DNA of 64,000 bases, taken from Alkalihalophilus marmarensis DSM 21297. GTDB taxonomy: Bacteria > Bacillota > Bacilli > Bacillales > Bacillaceae_D. The notes beneath the pieces were generated by a model. That model saw only the letters and a list, made by a program, of their open reading frames with translations. It was not told where the DNA came from and did no database searches. This document shows, piece by piece, positions 38,600 to 47,841 of the stretch (positions are counted from its first letter, which is position 1; every line of letters starts with the position of its first letter). Where the stretch lies: the NCBI RefSeq assembly GCF_000474275.2, contig NZ_ATAE01000038.1, positions 80,872 through 144,871 on the forward strand, in the 5' to 3' direction. A program made the position numbers and the translations under genes.

Positions 38600-39703
38600 G
38601 TGAAAATTTTGATCCAATCGATACTAGCTAATATTTCCCTTTTATTATTTATGCACCTATGTATTCAGAGCCTCTATTTTAAAGAGAAAAATATTACAAA
38701 ACTAAAGTTTGAAAAGTCATTTATGCAGGTCTTGATAACTTCAAGTGCAATCATCGCGATGTTTTATATGCCTATCTTTATAGATGAGTTCAGGTTTGAC
38801 TTGCGTACCATCCCGATAACGATACTAGCCATCATTCACGGTCCTTTGCTCGCTATTCCAACGCTGATCATCACCTCTATTTGGCGCTTCGCAGTTATAG
38901 GAGGACCCGGGGCTGTGCCGGGAGTTATTTTCGGATTAATGATTCCAACGTTTATCGCATTAGGAGTGTTTCACCTAAAAAAAGGACCGTTAACGTATAT
39001 GAAAGGTTTCTTCTTATACACTTTATTTTGGTTAATTTGTGATCTGCCGATTATTTTCTTTGTTCCAAACGGTCTTGAAGCATTTCAGGATTTTTGGCTC
39101 ATCCGCTTCGTTTCATTTCATTTAGGCGCATTTACGTTGTTTTACTTTATTACACTTAGCTACCGAAATCTTGAGCTTATGGATAAGCTTAAACATTATG
39201 CCGATCATGACCCGTTGACAGGTCTTTATAATGTAAGGAAGTTTTCTGAGATGATTCGCGAGAAAAAGTCGGCAGGCTCTTCATATATTGCTATGCTCGA
39301 TATTGACCATTTTAAAAGTATTAACGATTCGAATGGACACCCAAGCGGTGATAAAGTGTTAAAAGACCTTGCTACAATTCTTACGTTATATTCATCAAAC
39401 CATTTGCTTTGTGCAAGGTATGGCGGAGAAGAATTTATTCTGTGTATCGAAGCTTCTTCTATTAGAGATGCCTATGTGGCCGCAGATCTTATTAGAGAGA
39501 AAGTAGAGTCTTTTCCTTTTCAGAACATTGAAGGGGAGAAAATCGGCAGGGTAACCATCTCGGTCGGTATAGCCCGCCTAGAGGCTCCTGATCAGTTAAA
39601 TGAAGCCATTGAAGCTGCAGATAGACAGCTTTATACCGCTAAAACAGAAGGACGAAACCGGGTAAACATTAAAAAAGGACATTCTCATACTGCGAGCAGT
39701 TAA
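38600..39703 (+). CDS. Membrane diguanylate cyclase (5TMR-LYT plus GGDEF)
   Basis: The 367 residues have an N-terminal membrane sensor of five to six helices of the 5TMR-LYT type (IIHGPLLAIPTLIITSIWRF and GGPGAVPGVIFGLMIPTF are characteristic) and a GGDEF domain from about residue 200 (DHDPLTGLYNVRKF, MLDIDHFKSINDSNGHPSGD, ARYGGEEF). The active-site GGEEF is intact, so it should make c-di-GMP. No RxxD inhibitory site precedes it, suggesting no product inhibition there. The GTG start has only a weak site. It is unlinked to a known target but an HD-GYP gene occurs at 2602. Confidence 0.9.
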   Translation: MKILIQSILANISLLLFMHLCIQSLYFKEKNITKLKFEKSFMQVLITSSAIIAMFYMPIFIDEFRFDLRTIPITILAIIHGPLLAIPTLIITSIWRFAVIGGPGAVPGVIFGLMIPTFIALGVFHLKKGPLTYMKGFFLYTLFWLICDLPIIFFVPNGLEAFQDFWLIRFVSFHLGAFTLFYFITLSYRNLELMDKLKHYADHDPLTGLYNVRKFSEMIREKKSAGSSYIAMLDIDHFKSINDSNGHPSGDKVLKDLATILTLYSSNHLLCARYGGEEFILCIEASSIRDAYVAADLIREKVESFPFQNIEGEKIGRVTISVGIARLEAPDQLNEAIEAADRQLYTAKTEGRNRVNIKKGHSHTASS

Positions 39704-39760
39704 CCGCATATTTCTATGATGATCTGCACACCCTAACCTTCAGTTAAAGGAGGGGTATAG

Positions 39761-39940
39761 ATGAACTCACTACGCGCACAAGAGATTGCCGCATCACCAG
39801 TAATGGCAAACGTCATGTACAATGAACAGGCTGTGTATATTCAACATGTTGATGAAGGCGCACAAATGGCTAGAATTTATCCGCTGAACGAGCCGAATAA
39901 TGAGCAGGACGTACCATTATCACAGCTGGTAGAGCAGTAA
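39761..39940 (+). CDS. sspH: Small acid-soluble spore protein, H type
   Basis: The 59-residue protein matches the SspH family: MNSLRAQEIAASPVMANVMY, then VYIQHVDEGAQMARIYPLNE and VPLSQLVEQ. SspH is a minor spore-core protein made in the forespore under sigma-G. The ATG follows AAAGGAGGGG. It is a single gene between the diguanylate cyclase and a repeat-rich stretch. Confidence 0.9.
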   Translation: MNSLRAQEIAASPVMANVMYNEQAVYIQHVDEGAQMARIYPLNEPNNEQDVPLSQLVEQ

Positions 39941-39973
39941 GAACTGATAGCAAGCCGCCTATCATTAGGTGTT

Positions 39974-40022
39974 ATCTCGGCTCCTAGGCACTCGTTTCCT
40001 GCGGGCAGCCTCGGAGTCTTTT
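39974..40022. repeat. GC-rich dispersed repeat, partial copy
   Basis: Contains GGCACTCGTTTCCTGCGGGCAG, one arm of the GC-rich repeat also seen near 40193, 46072 and 63668-64000. Confidence 0.6.
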
Positions 40023-40192
40023 ATCAATAGAGTGAGAATATAGTTAAACAATTTCATCATTAAAAACACCTGTTCATTGATCTTTGCAAACGAAGCCCTA
40101 GACACCAGCTTTTTTTACGTTGAACTGAATTATAACAAAATCAATCCACTTGATAATTACCAAAGCAATAACTTAGCGGATGAAATATACGT

Positions 40193-40297
40193 AGACTTCT
40201 GCAGGGACTAGAGCAGGGGTGAGATCCCACAGGGCAAAGCCCGAGGAAGCTCACTAGCTCCCCGCGAAAAGCGAAGTATATGTCAGGAGCGGCGAGC
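40193..40297. repeat. GC-rich dispersed repeat
   Basis: The reverse complement matches 46072-46160 over about 85 bases (common blocks CTCGCCGCTCCTGA, CTTCGCTTTCCGCGG-like, GAGCTTCCTCGGGCTTT, CCCTGTGGGA). Such repeats with CCTCGGGCT..GCCCTGTGGG hairpins are common between genes in Bacillaceae; they look like a small non-coding mobile or structural element. Confidence 0.75.
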
Positions 40298-40326
40298 TTA
40301 GTATGCATAGAAAATATTTCAAATAA

Positions 40327-40362
40327 GAAAACCATAGGGAGATTTTAGTCTCCCTATGGTTT
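40327..40362. terminator. Bidirectional terminator
   Basis: A 15-bp stem AAAACCATAGGGAGA / TCTCCCTATGGTTTT with a 6-base loop, followed by T-rich sequence; ends the small gene at 40371 on the minus strand. Confidence 0.88.
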
Positions 40363-40370
40363 TCTTCTTA

Positions 40371-40514
40371 TTATTTATCTGTTTGCTTTTTTTTCAAATA
40401 CTCCGCACGTATTTTTTCGAGTCGCTGCTTTTTATCCAATTTAGCAGGCTTCTGTTTTTCATGAAACTTTGTTACAGTTGCCTTACCTTTAGAATCCAAT
40501 TGATATTTTCCCAC
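40371..40514 (-). CDS. Small basic hypothetical protein (47 residues)
   Basis: GTG at 40514 follows AGGTGA at 5 bases; the product is highly basic (MGKYQLDSKGKATVTKFHEK then QKPAKLDKKQRLEKIRAEYL and KKKQTDK). A strong terminator follows. I do not recognise the family. The lysine-rich, likely unstructured composition would suit nucleic-acid binding, but that is a guess. Confidence 0.6.
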   Translation of the reverse strand: MGKYQLDSKGKATVTKFHEKQKPAKLDKKQRLEKIRAEYLKKKQTDK

Positions 40515-40662
40515 TTTGTTCACCTACTTTTCTTGTCTTTAAAGAGAATCTATTCAACAAATATAGTATACCTTATTTTACTGAGTAAACCTTATTACCT
40601 TATCATGTACCGCTGTCTTTGTATATATTAATAATCCCCATGAAGTAAGCTTATTCAACAAG

Positions 40663-40710
40663 AAAAAGACGACATTTCATTTCAATCAATGAATCGTCGT
40701 CTTCTTCATT
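40663..40710 (-). terminator. Terminator after the anion symporter gene
   Basis: Inverted repeat AAGACGAC / GTCGTCTT (with an inner ATTTCAT/ATGAAT pairing) followed by TTTTTCTT on the minus strand, 12 bases past the stop. Confidence 0.7.
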
Positions 40711-40722
40711 AACCTATATACA

Positions 40723-41949
40723 CTAACTTGCTGGCCGTTCTGCTTCGTCCATCCATTCGTCTCCTTCAACCGCGCGGGAAACAAGCATACTAGATACGGC
40801 ATCCCCTGAAGCATTAACCATCGTTGCAGGCGGATCAACCAACGTACCGAGAATTGCTAAAATAGGGAGAGCCTCCATCGGAAAACCATACATCGTAATG
40901 ATCAGCATTTCCCCAATAAATCCACCGCCAGGCACCCCGCTCATCACAGTCCCTACTAACAGAGAGATACCAATCGCAATAGCGAACGTTTGAAAGCTTA
41001 GAAAATCCATTTGAAAAATCCCAAACAAGAAAGCAATTTTTAATATTGCCGCTAAGGCGGAGCCATCCATATGGATTGATGCACCTAGCGGAATGACGAC
41101 ATCTCGTACATCTTTATGTACACCCATCTTTTCTGTCGCTTGCAAGTTGGCTGGAATGGTCGCTACACTGCTTCCCGTCGATAAAGCGGTCACTGCAGGC
41201 GTTAAAATATTCTTCCAAAACACCTTCACTCCTGACTTCCCTCCGGCAATAAAAGCATATAACGTAAATCCAATCAGGAAATAGAGAATCGCAACCGGAT
41301 AATAGACGATCATTGCTTTTGCATAGCTCCCTAAAAGTTCTGGCCCGAATACCCCTACTAATGAAGCGAAATAAGCGCCGAGACCAATTGGAGCATAATA
41401 CATAATAATGCCGACAAGCTTGCGCATCACTTGGGCGCCGCTATTTAAAAACTGTGCAAAAATACGTCCCTCGCTTCCGGCAAGATTTGTTGCAAACCCT
41501 ACTAATACACTCATAATAATTAATGCGAGCATACTCGTTCTTGAGAAAATATCCACAAAGTCAGGAACTGTCACAGCTTGGACAATTTGAGCGCCTAGAC
41601 TAAGCGACTCATTGATTTCTTCTGGAGTTTCAAATTGAATCGACACACCAGCTGCTGGCGGCGACAGAGTGACCGCTGCGATCATGACGATTGAGGCGAT
41701 AATGCCCGTTACAATAAAGACGACCATCATCCACGTCATAATTTTGCCAAGCCTCTTTAAGTTTGACATATTGGCAATCACCGCACTAATCGAGAAAAAG
41801 ACGAGCGGTACAACAATCGTGAACATGAGATTTAAGAAAATATCACCTAAAGGCTTCAACACTTCTGCTCGTTCACCTAATAAAACACCTAAAATACTAC
41901 CTATAATAATGGCTGCTATTAAAAATAAAGGAAAACGATATGCTTTCAA
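40723..41949 (-). CDS. Dicarboxylate/amino acid:cation symporter (DAACS family)
   Basis: A 408-residue secondary transporter with about eight membrane helices and two re-entrant loops. The serine-rich motif ALSTGSSVATIPANLQATEK and the following MDGSALAAILKIAFLF, plus GGGFIGEMLI near 340, mark the glutamate/aspartate/C4-dicarboxylate symporters (GltT/DctP type). Which substrate and which cation (Na+ or H+) cannot be read. It stands alone with its own terminator. In an alkaliphile Na+ coupling would be expected. Confidence 0.9.
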   Translation of the reverse strand: MKAYRFPLFLIAAIIIGSILGVLLGERAEVLKPLGDIFLNLMFTIVVPLVFFSISAVIANMSNLKRLGKIMTWMMVVFIVTGIIASIVMIAAVTLSPPAAGVSIQFETPEEINESLSLGAQIVQAVTVPDFVDIFSRTSMLALIIMSVLVGFATNLAGSEGRIFAQFLNSGAQVMRKLVGIIMYYAPIGLGAYFASLVGVFGPELLGSYAKAMIVYYPVAILYFLIGFTLYAFIAGGKSGVKVFWKNILTPAVTALSTGSSVATIPANLQATEKMGVHKDVRDVVIPLGASIHMDGSALAAILKIAFLFGIFQMDFLSFQTFAIAIGISLLVGTVMSGVPGGGFIGEMLIITMYGFPMEALPILAILGTLVDPPATMVNASGDAVSSMLVSRAVEGDEWMDEAERPAS

Positions 41950-42034
41950 TCTAGTCAGCTCCTTTCCTATTTATAGTAAGTCATTTCTTTCCAAATGAAT
42001 AGATCCATAGGTCTCGAGAAAGAGATTATGTCCC

Positions 42035-42075
42035 AAAAAACAGGAGCACTCCCCGTTATGGGACTGGCTCCTGTT
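42035..42075 (-). terminator. Terminator downstream of the chemoreceptor gene
   Basis: Minus-strand stem AACAGGAGC / GCTCCTGTT with an inner CCC/GGG pair, followed by TTTTTTGG. It lies beyond repeat array 4 from the gene. Confidence 0.85.
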
Positions 42076-42083
42076 AGCTTGAA

Positions 42084-42240
42084 TAGACGCAATATCGATC
42101 TGAGGTTATACAATTGTATTCTCCATTGACGCATACCAGGATTCAAAAGGCGCATTTACCTCGCATTGACGCAATTATTGAAGCGAATGACACATATATT
42201 TGATAGATCAGAGCAATCGACTCTCTCACTCGCGCATAAA
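42084..42240 (+). repeat. 21-bp phased repeat array 4 (eight units)
   Basis: Cores start at 42086, 42107, 42128, 42149, 42168, 42189, 42210 and 42231; all steps are 21 bp except 42149-42168 (19 bp). The unit order from the terminator is GACGCAAT, TATACAATT (variant), GACGCAT, GGCGCAT, the 19-bp step, GACGCAAT, then GACACAT, AGAGCAAT and CGCGCAT, which decay with distance. The order and the 19-bp step repeat those of arrays 2 and 3. Confidence 0.88.
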
Positions 42241-42299
42241 GAGTTTGAAACAATAGAATTCCTAAAGCCTCGTCAGGACTTGAGCACTCTATTCCCTTT

Positions 42300-43820
42300 T
42301 TATTTCCCTAATTGCCTTGTATTCTTCTCAATCTCTCCGCTCAAATCAGACAATGCTTTTGCAATGGAATGTAGGCTTTGAACAGACGCTAATTGCTGCT
42401 CTGCTGCTCCAGCAATGCTCTCATTACTAGCAAGTGCTTCTTCGGTGAGCAGAGTCATCGCTGTCATTGCCTCTTGTACTTCAGCCGCTTGTGTATCAAT
42501 CTTAGATGCTATATCCGTCGCAGCTTGTACCTGAGACTTAACTTGAACAGTGGCTTGAACAATACCGTCAAGCAAGCTGTTAGTGCGAGTCATGCTTTCC
42601 TTACCCTTTTCTACTTCTGCATAACTCGTTTTCGTTAATTGACCTAACTGTGCTGTTTCCTCTTGCATCGCTCGACTTAATTGACTGATCTCTTGGGCAG
42701 ATTGTTCCGTTTGTTTTGAGAGCTTGCGAACTTCATCAGCCACCACAGCAAATCCTCTGCCATGCTCACCTGCTCTTGCCGCTTCAATAGAAGCGTTGAG
42801 TGCCAGCATATTTGTCTGACTCGAGATGTCTGTAATTGATTTGACGATGGAACCTATTTTTTCACTTTGATTCTCAAGCTTCTCCATCGAGCCAGCCATC
42901 CGCTTAACCGTTTCATACACTTCACTTATTTGCTCTGCAGCCGTACTTACCGATTGCTGACCGCCTTTGGCGAGCTTCGCTGTCTCAAGTGATGATTGAT
43001 TTGTTGATTCTACACTAGTAAGAATATGTTGAATGCCGTTCGTTACATCCCAAAGCATTTGAGAGCTTTCTTTTGCTTGCTCTAATTGCCTGCTGGCCCC
43101 TTGCGAAATTTCCTGCACAGAACAAGCGATTTCTTGGCTCGCACGCTCAGACTCTTTTGAACCTGACTGCAGTTCATCCATTGTATGTAAAAGCTGCTTG
43201 GACGTTGATTTTAGGGCTGCAATCACTTGATCAGCACGCGCTTGATGACGCGCACTCTCTCTTTGAAGCTCATTTGTATGTTTTCTTCTCATATAGATTA
43301 ATAAGATGGATGCTCCGCTGGTAAGAATGAGGGAGATCGCGTGAATCATCAGCAATGAGAAATGATAATCATCTGTTCCGCAAATTAACCTTGGAAAAAA
43401 GAAATAGCCTGCAAAATGCTGAATCGCAAAAATAGCAGTGCTGATAAGAATGTATTTAATTGAGTCTAAAAAGATAAGAAATGCTAAAACCATAAAGATG
43501 GAAAAATGATATTCAACCAGTCCGTCTCCCCCGGCTACGATTGAAACACTTGCAAATGTTAAGGTAAGTGTCAGCCATAAGCCTATCGAACGATTGGTAG
43601 GCTTACGTAAATAGAGAATGACAGCAATTATTAAAAAAATCAAAGGAAGTACGAAGAATACATTTTGAAGGACCTGCATCCCTCCAGTGATTGGTGGTAC
43701 TCCTTTAATCAGCAGATATGTATGGAGAAAACCAAACTGGCGGTGAAGAAGGTGAATGATAATAGAAAGTCCAGCAAAAATAGAAGTAATGATTAACATA
43801 AATGTATAACGGTTATTCAA
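42300..43820 (-). CDS. Methyl-accepting chemotaxis protein with a membrane-embedded N-terminus
   Basis: The 506 residues start with about six membrane helices (1-185) without an extracellular sensor domain, then a coiled-coil signalling domain (220-506) with the hallmark hairpin tip [37 protein letters not shown] see no HAMP domain. Such receptors probably sense membrane state or intracellular signals and pass them to CheA/CheW. I chose the TTG at 43820 (MNNRYTFML), 7 bases after AGGAGG; longer readings lack a site. No other chemotaxis gene is linked. Confidence 0.88.
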   Translation of the reverse strand: MNNRYTFMLIITSIFAGLSIIIHLLHRQFGFLHTYLLIKGVPPITGGMQVLQNVFFVLPLIFLIIAVILYLRKPTNRSIGLWLTLTLTFASVSIVAGGDGLVEYHFSIFMVLAFLIFLDSIKYILISTAIFAIQHFAGYFFFPRLICGTDDYHFSLLMIHAISLILTSGASILLIYMRRKHTNELQRESARHQARADQVIAALKSTSKQLLHTMDELQSGSKESERASQEIACSVQEISQGASRQLEQAKESSQMLWDVTNGIQHILTSVESTNQSSLETAKLAKGGQQSVSTAAEQISEVYETVKRMAGSMEKLENQSEKIGSIVKSITDISSQTNMLALNASIEAARAGEHGRGFAVVADEVRKLSKQTEQSAQEISQLSRAMQEETAQLGQLTKTSYAEVEKGKESMTRTNSLLDGIVQATVQVKSQVQAATDIASKIDTQAAEVQEAMTAMTLLTEEALASNESIAGAAEQQLASVQSLHSIAKALSDLSGEIEKNTRQLGK

Positions 43821-43987
43821 TGACTTTCCTCCTATTAAATAGCATGAAAATAAGTGGCACGTTTCAGTATATAGACATAAAGTACGAAAGAGCAAGGAAA
43901 ATCATCTTAAGTTCAAGGTAATTCGTTCGACATTTCACCAACTAATTCACTCAACCTAATCGGAGTGATCACAAAAAAATAAACACC

Positions 43988-44036
43988 AAAAAACTGCACC
44001 TCACATGCTAAATTGAACATGTAAGGTGCAGTTCAT
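43988..44036 (-). terminator. Terminator after glpD
   Basis: Inverted repeat AACTGCACCT / AGGTGCAGTT with inner CATG pairing; T-rich sequence follows on the minus strand, two bases past the glpD stop. Confidence 0.85.
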
Positions 44037-44038
44037 TT

Positions 44039-45736
44039 TTATGATGAGCGTTTTGCCATCTGAGATTCTCTTTGAAGGTCTACAGGAATAACTGCATCTG
44101 TTAGCTCTTTGTCTAGCTCATTGCGGTAGGTGGTTAATTCCTCTTTAGACCAGCCAAGTTCAGACTTCATATAAGCAAGAACCGGTTCTTTCCACGTACG
44201 TACCCACTGAATATCAAAGAATAGCGCTCCTGTGCGGCGAATAAAGAAATCTACAGGCTTCACTGTCATCTCATCATTCATGGCATACTTTAATTTCACA
44301 TATACATAGAGACTGAGCTTAGTCTCTTCTTCACTCTTGTAGTCTTTTGCATAAGAGAAGAGCTTATCAACATTAGAGCCGTACATGCCAGCAAGCTTTT
44401 TACCTTCTTCATACGTAAAACCATATCCTGTTGCTTCCTCTGCTTTTTTAGCAATGAATGGCTCAAGACCAATAGATCCGCCTACATCTCCGCCTGAGAT
44501 CGGAAATTTCTTTGTCCCACACGTACTGAACACTTTATATTGATCTTCTTTGAAGCGCTTGGCAATTAAATTTACAACAGATTCCGCCATTTTACGGTAC
44601 CCGGTTAATTTACCGCCAGCCATTGTTAGAAGACCGCTCTCTCCTTCCCAAATCTCATCTTTACGAGAAATTTCAGATGGATCTTTTCCTTTTTCATAAA
44701 TGAGCGGACGAACTCCTGCCCAGCTGGACTCTACATCCTCTTCTTTCACCGTGACATCAGGGAACATGTAGTGAATGGCGTTTAAAATATACTCACGATC
44801 CTCAGAAGTCATCTTAGGGCTTGCCGTCTCTTGATCAAAGAACGTATCCGTTGTTCCGACATATGTTTTTCCATCACGAGGAATCGCAAACACCATACGG
44901 CCGTCCGGAGTATCAAAATAGATCGCTTGGCGCAGCGGGAACACGGATTGATCAATGACTAAGTGAACCCCTTTTGTTAGACGCAGCTGCTTATTGGTTT
45001 CAGAGTAATCCTTTTTAATAATTTGATCGACCCAAGGACCTCCGGCATTGACCACTTTTCTAGCATTAATTTGATACGTTTTTTCTGTCAGGCGATCTGA
45101 TACCACAGCACCCGATACTTTCTTATTTTCATCATATAAGAAGTCTTCTGCTTTCGTGTAGTTAATAATATCCGCACCGTGCTCAGCTGCTGCTTTTATA
45201 ACCTCAATTGTTAAGCGTGCATCATCTGTTCTGTATTCTACGTAATATCCCCCGCCTGTTAAGCCGTCCTTTTTCACAAGCGGTTCTCTATTTGCTGTTT
45301 CTTCAGCTGAGAGCATTTTTCTGCGCTCTGACTTCTTGACTCCAGCTAACATGTCATAAACAAACAACCCAAGGGAAGCACTGTTCTTTCCGAATGTTCC
45401 GCCCTTATGCATCGGCAGCATCATCCATTCAGGAGTTGTTACATGTGGTCCATTCTCATAAACGATCGCTCGTTCTTTACCAACTTCAGCTACCATCCCG
45501 ACTTGAAATTGCTTTAAATAACGCAGGCCGCCGTGAACAAGTTTTGTTGAACGGCTAGATGTACCTGCTGCAAAATCTTGCATTTCCACAAGGGCTACTT
45601 TCATTCCACGCAAGGTTGCATCTAGAGCGATTCCTGCTCCAGTAATCCCCCCGCCGATAATTAATACATCATATTGCTCTTTTTCCATTTGTTTAAATTG
45701 ATCTGATCTAGTCCGTGCTGAGAAATGTGTGCTCAT
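44039..45736 (-). CDS. glpD: Aerobic glycerol-3-phosphate dehydrogenase
   Basis: FAD enzyme that oxidises glycerol 3-phosphate to dihydroxyacetone phosphate and hands electrons to the quinone pool. The 565 residues show the FAD-binding [21 protein letters not shown] (about 22-42), the [16 protein letters not shown] motif and the GVRPLIYE segment near 325. The start at 45736 ([11 protein letters not shown]) follows GAGAGG; a GTG six codons upstream would overlap it. glpF, glpK and glpP are not linked in this window. The upstream leader suggests control by antitermination. Confidence 0.95.
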   Translation of the reverse strand: MSTHFSARTRSDQFKQMEKEQYDVLIIGGGITGAGIALDATLRGMKVALVEMQDFAAGTSSRSTKLVHGGLRYLKQFQVGMVAEVGKERAIVYENGPHVTTPEWMMLPMHKGGTFGKNSASLGLFVYDMLAGVKKSERRKMLSAEETANREPLVKKDGLTGGGYYVEYRTDDARLTIEVIKAAAEHGADIINYTKAEDFLYDENKKVSGAVVSDRLTEKTYQINARKVVNAGGPWVDQIIKKDYSETNKQLRLTKGVHLVIDQSVFPLRQAIYFDTPDGRMVFAIPRDGKTYVGTTDTFFDQETASPKMTSEDREYILNAIHYMFPDVTVKEEDVESSWAGVRPLIYEKGKDPSEISRKDEIWEGESGLLTMAGGKLTGYRKMAESVVNLIAKRFKEDQYKVFSTCGTKKFPISGGDVGGSIGLEPFIAKKAEEATGYGFTYEEGKKLAGMYGSNVDKLFSYAKDYKSEEETKLSLYVYVKLKYAMNDEMTVKPVDFFIRRTGALFFDIQWVRTWKEPVLAYMKSELGWSKEELTTYRNELDKELTDAVIPVDLQRESQMAKRSS

Positions 45737-45770
45737 GATCCTCTCAACCTCCACTTTTTATTTTTGTATA

Positions 45771-45843
45771 CAAAAAAGACACGAAGAAACGACAACAAGC
45801 ATAATAACAAGTTCGTTATTACGCACATTGGTTCTCCGTGTCT
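45771..45843 (-). promoter_or_regulatory. Terminator-type leader of glpD (GlpP target candidate)
   Basis: The leader holds an AGACACG / CGTGTCT stem enclosing an inner AATAACAA/TTGTTATT hairpin; on the minus strand the stem ends in TTTTTTG. In B. subtilis, glpD expression needs the antiterminator GlpP acting on a leader terminator; the same control is likely here but is inference. Confidence 0.7.
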
Positions 45844-45850
45844 CCTACCG

Positions 45851-46247
45851 TCTATTAACTTAACTTCATCATAACATAGTTTATTCTATTTGGACAGCGA
45901 GATGCTTTTGGTGAAAAAAGAAACTGTGGCAAAACCAGCTTGAAAATAACGTATGCTAGAGGAGATTTGCCGTTCTTAAACTATACTCCTTTGAGTTAGT
46001 GCTTTTTTCGGGGAGTTAGAGGAAGTTCGTCATGGCACCGTTTAGTTCAAGTGAATAAAAAAAAGGCAGTGCAGGCGTAAACTCGCCGCTCCTGAAATAT
46101 GCTTCGCTTTCCGCGGTGAGCTGCTGAGCTTCCTCGGGCTTTAGCCCTGTGGGAAATCTGATTTCTGAATTCCAATTAAAGCTAATAATATTCTTCTATA
46201 GGGACACGATAAGACAAACGAAACTTTATAGGTTGGTGGCAGGAAGA
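45851..46247. other. Intergenic stretch before the ASCH gene
   Basis: About 400 bases without a gene except a GC-rich dispersed repeat at 46072-46160. A GTG-initiated reading from 46149 through the repeat into the ASCH gene has no ribosome binding site and I reject it. Confidence 0.6.
46072..46160. repeat. GC-rich dispersed repeat
   Basis: Inverted relative to the copy at 40193-40297; blocks CTCGCCGCTCCTGA, GCTTCGCTTTCCGCGG, GAGCTTCCTCGGGCTTTAG and CCCTGTGGG are shared. Confidence 0.75.
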
Positions 46248-46676
46248 ATGAAGGTATTATCTATGATTCAGCCATGGGCATGTCTTTTTGTCCTTCGGGA
46301 GAATGAATTTGAAACAAGGTCATGGAAAACAAATTATCGCGGGCCGCTGGCCATTCATACAAGTAAAAAAATAGATAAGGCTGTCTGCAAACATGTGGCC
46401 ATCCGTTCGCTGCTTGGTAAGCATGGATATACAGAAGAAACCCTTCCAACCGGAATGATCATTGCTGTAGGCCGGCTTGAAAATTGTTTGAAGATAACTG
46501 AAGAAAATCAGACATCAGCAGTCCTGGAAAATGGACAAATTGTATCAGGAAATGATTATTTTTTAGGGGATTTTAATGTGGGAGGATACGCTTGGGATGT
46601 TCAAGACATAAAGATCTTAAATAAACGTATTCCAGCAAAAGGCAAGCTTGGGTTATGGGAAACGGATTTATTATGA
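46248..46676 (+). CDS. ASCH domain protein
   Basis: The 142 residues match the ASCH domain (a PUA-like fold linked to RNA handling): MKVLSMIQPWACLFVLREN, then FETRSWKTNYRGPLAIHTSK and TGMIIAVGRLENCL and YAWDVQDIKIL. ASCH proteins are thought to bind RNA or act on nucleosides; the function is untested. The start at 46248 follows AGGAAG. It stands alone and the flanking DNA holds gene remnants and repeats, so it may be accessory. Confidence 0.8.
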   Translation: MKVLSMIQPWACLFVLRENEFETRSWKTNYRGPLAIHTSKKIDKAVCKHVAIRSLLGKHGYTEETLPTGMIIAVGRLENCLKITEENQTSAVLENGQIVSGNDYFLGDFNVGGYAWDVQDIKILNKRIPAKGKLGLWETDLL

Positions 46677-46783
46677 AAAGCAATGGAGGTAATCAGTATT
46701 TCACTTGTCCTTAAGAATAACGGATTAATTTTTTTCTATACTGAGGACTTTAATCAAGAGGGAGAATTAGTGCTCAATGGATT

Positions 46784-47092
46784 TTATAAAGGTTTTCCGT
46801 CAAGTAAAGCGAGAAGTTTGTGGGAGGGTTTATATTGAAGTTTAAAATAACTCCAAGCAAAGCCCTCGAATGTTTGCATAAAAAATAATTCCTCTTTCTC
46901 TTTCAAATCTTCAGTAACAATTGTAAAGTCGTTAATTAATTTTAATAGTGGGATCTCAATATAAAAACATTCTTTATCATAACCAATTGGTTGTTTTTCG
47001 ACTTTTGAACAATCATAATAACCTGAATCTAATACTTCGAAATCGCAAAAAACTAATATTACCTCATTTGTTTCCCTTTCATTACAAATGGA
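46784..47092 (-). pseudogene. Unrecognised gene remnant without a start codon
   Basis: An uninterrupted frame of 102 codons on the minus strand, with normal protein composition (NEVILVFCDFEVLDSGYYDC, KECFYIEIPLLKLINDFTIV, FFMQTFEGFAWSYFKLQYKP), has no ATG, GTG or TTG start near its 5' end, and a TAA precedes it. I do not recognise the family. It may be a truncated gene or use a non-standard start. A 51-codon plus-strand frame (46683-46838) overlaps its end and is probably not real. Confidence 0.45.
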
Positions 47093-47188
47093 TTAGAGTG
47101 TGATCTTTTGCTATTTCAATACATTCTAGAACGATATACCTTTTGCTAACAGCACAAGCAATTAGATCATTAGAAATGACCTCTTTTT

Positions 47189-47566
47189 TTATTCAATATG
47201 GTTTTCTTGTTTAATTTGATCTATTCTCTTTTTTCCCCATTCATACATCATCTCGACGATTGGTAATAATGTCATCCCTAGTTCAGTCATTGAATATTCT
47301 ACTTTCGGAGGAATTTCTGGAAATACTTCTCTATGAACAATTCCATCTTCCATCAGTTCACGTAATTGATTTGTTAATATCTTATGGGATATTTTTGGAA
47401 AAAGCCTTTGAAGTTCGCTGAAGCGATGTGGTCCTTCTACACCTAAATGCCACAAAATAACAACTTTCCATTTCCCACTAATAATCGATATGGTAAGTTC
47501 CTTTTCACAATGATAATCATGATTTATTATTCTCTCTTTTATCTCTTCTCTTAGTTTGTCCGACAT
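47189..47566 (-). CDS. HxlR-family transcriptional regulator
   Basis: The 125-residue protein is a winged-helix regulator of the HxlR group: CEKELTISIISGKWKVVILW, PHRFSELQRLFPKISHKILT, EIPPKVEYSMTELGMTLLPI. It has one cysteine near residue 20, as in redox-sensing members. It is transcribed away from the SDR gene at 47842, the usual regulator-target layout of this family. The direct repeat GTAACCT at 47593-47599 and 47604-47610 lies just upstream of its start and could be an operator. The ligand is unknown. Confidence 0.87.
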   Translation of the reverse strand: MSDKLREEIKERIINHDYHCEKELTISIISGKWKVVILWHLGVEGPHRFSELQRLFPKISHKILTNQLRELMEDGIVHREVFPEIPPKVEYSMTELGMTLLPIVEMMYEWGKKRIDQIKQENHIE

Positions 47567-47841
47567 ACAGCTAACTCCCCTTAATATAATAAGTAACCTT
47601 TTGGTAACCTCCGCACAAAAAAGTGCATTCTTCACAATGTAGAAAACCTTAAGTAGAATGAAGTAAGTCTTAAAGACAAATCTTTACCTATTTTAGGCGA
47701 CAAACATTTATGAGTAAAACAACGTTATTAATTATATCATCAGAACTATTTTATCAAACTCATTTTACTTAATTAATATGTTTAGTTTATACACTTTATT
47801 TAGTCTAAAATAAAACTATCTCATCAAAAGGAGCGAAAAAC

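Noticed and set aside
46149..46247. Extended N-terminus of the ASCH protein
   Set aside because: The extension lies in a dispersed repeat and lacks a ribosome binding site; the ATG at 46248 has one.
46683..46838. 51-codon plus-strand frame after the ASCH gene
   Set aside because: Weak ribosome binding site, partly antisense to the better minus-strand remnant; kept out of the gene list.
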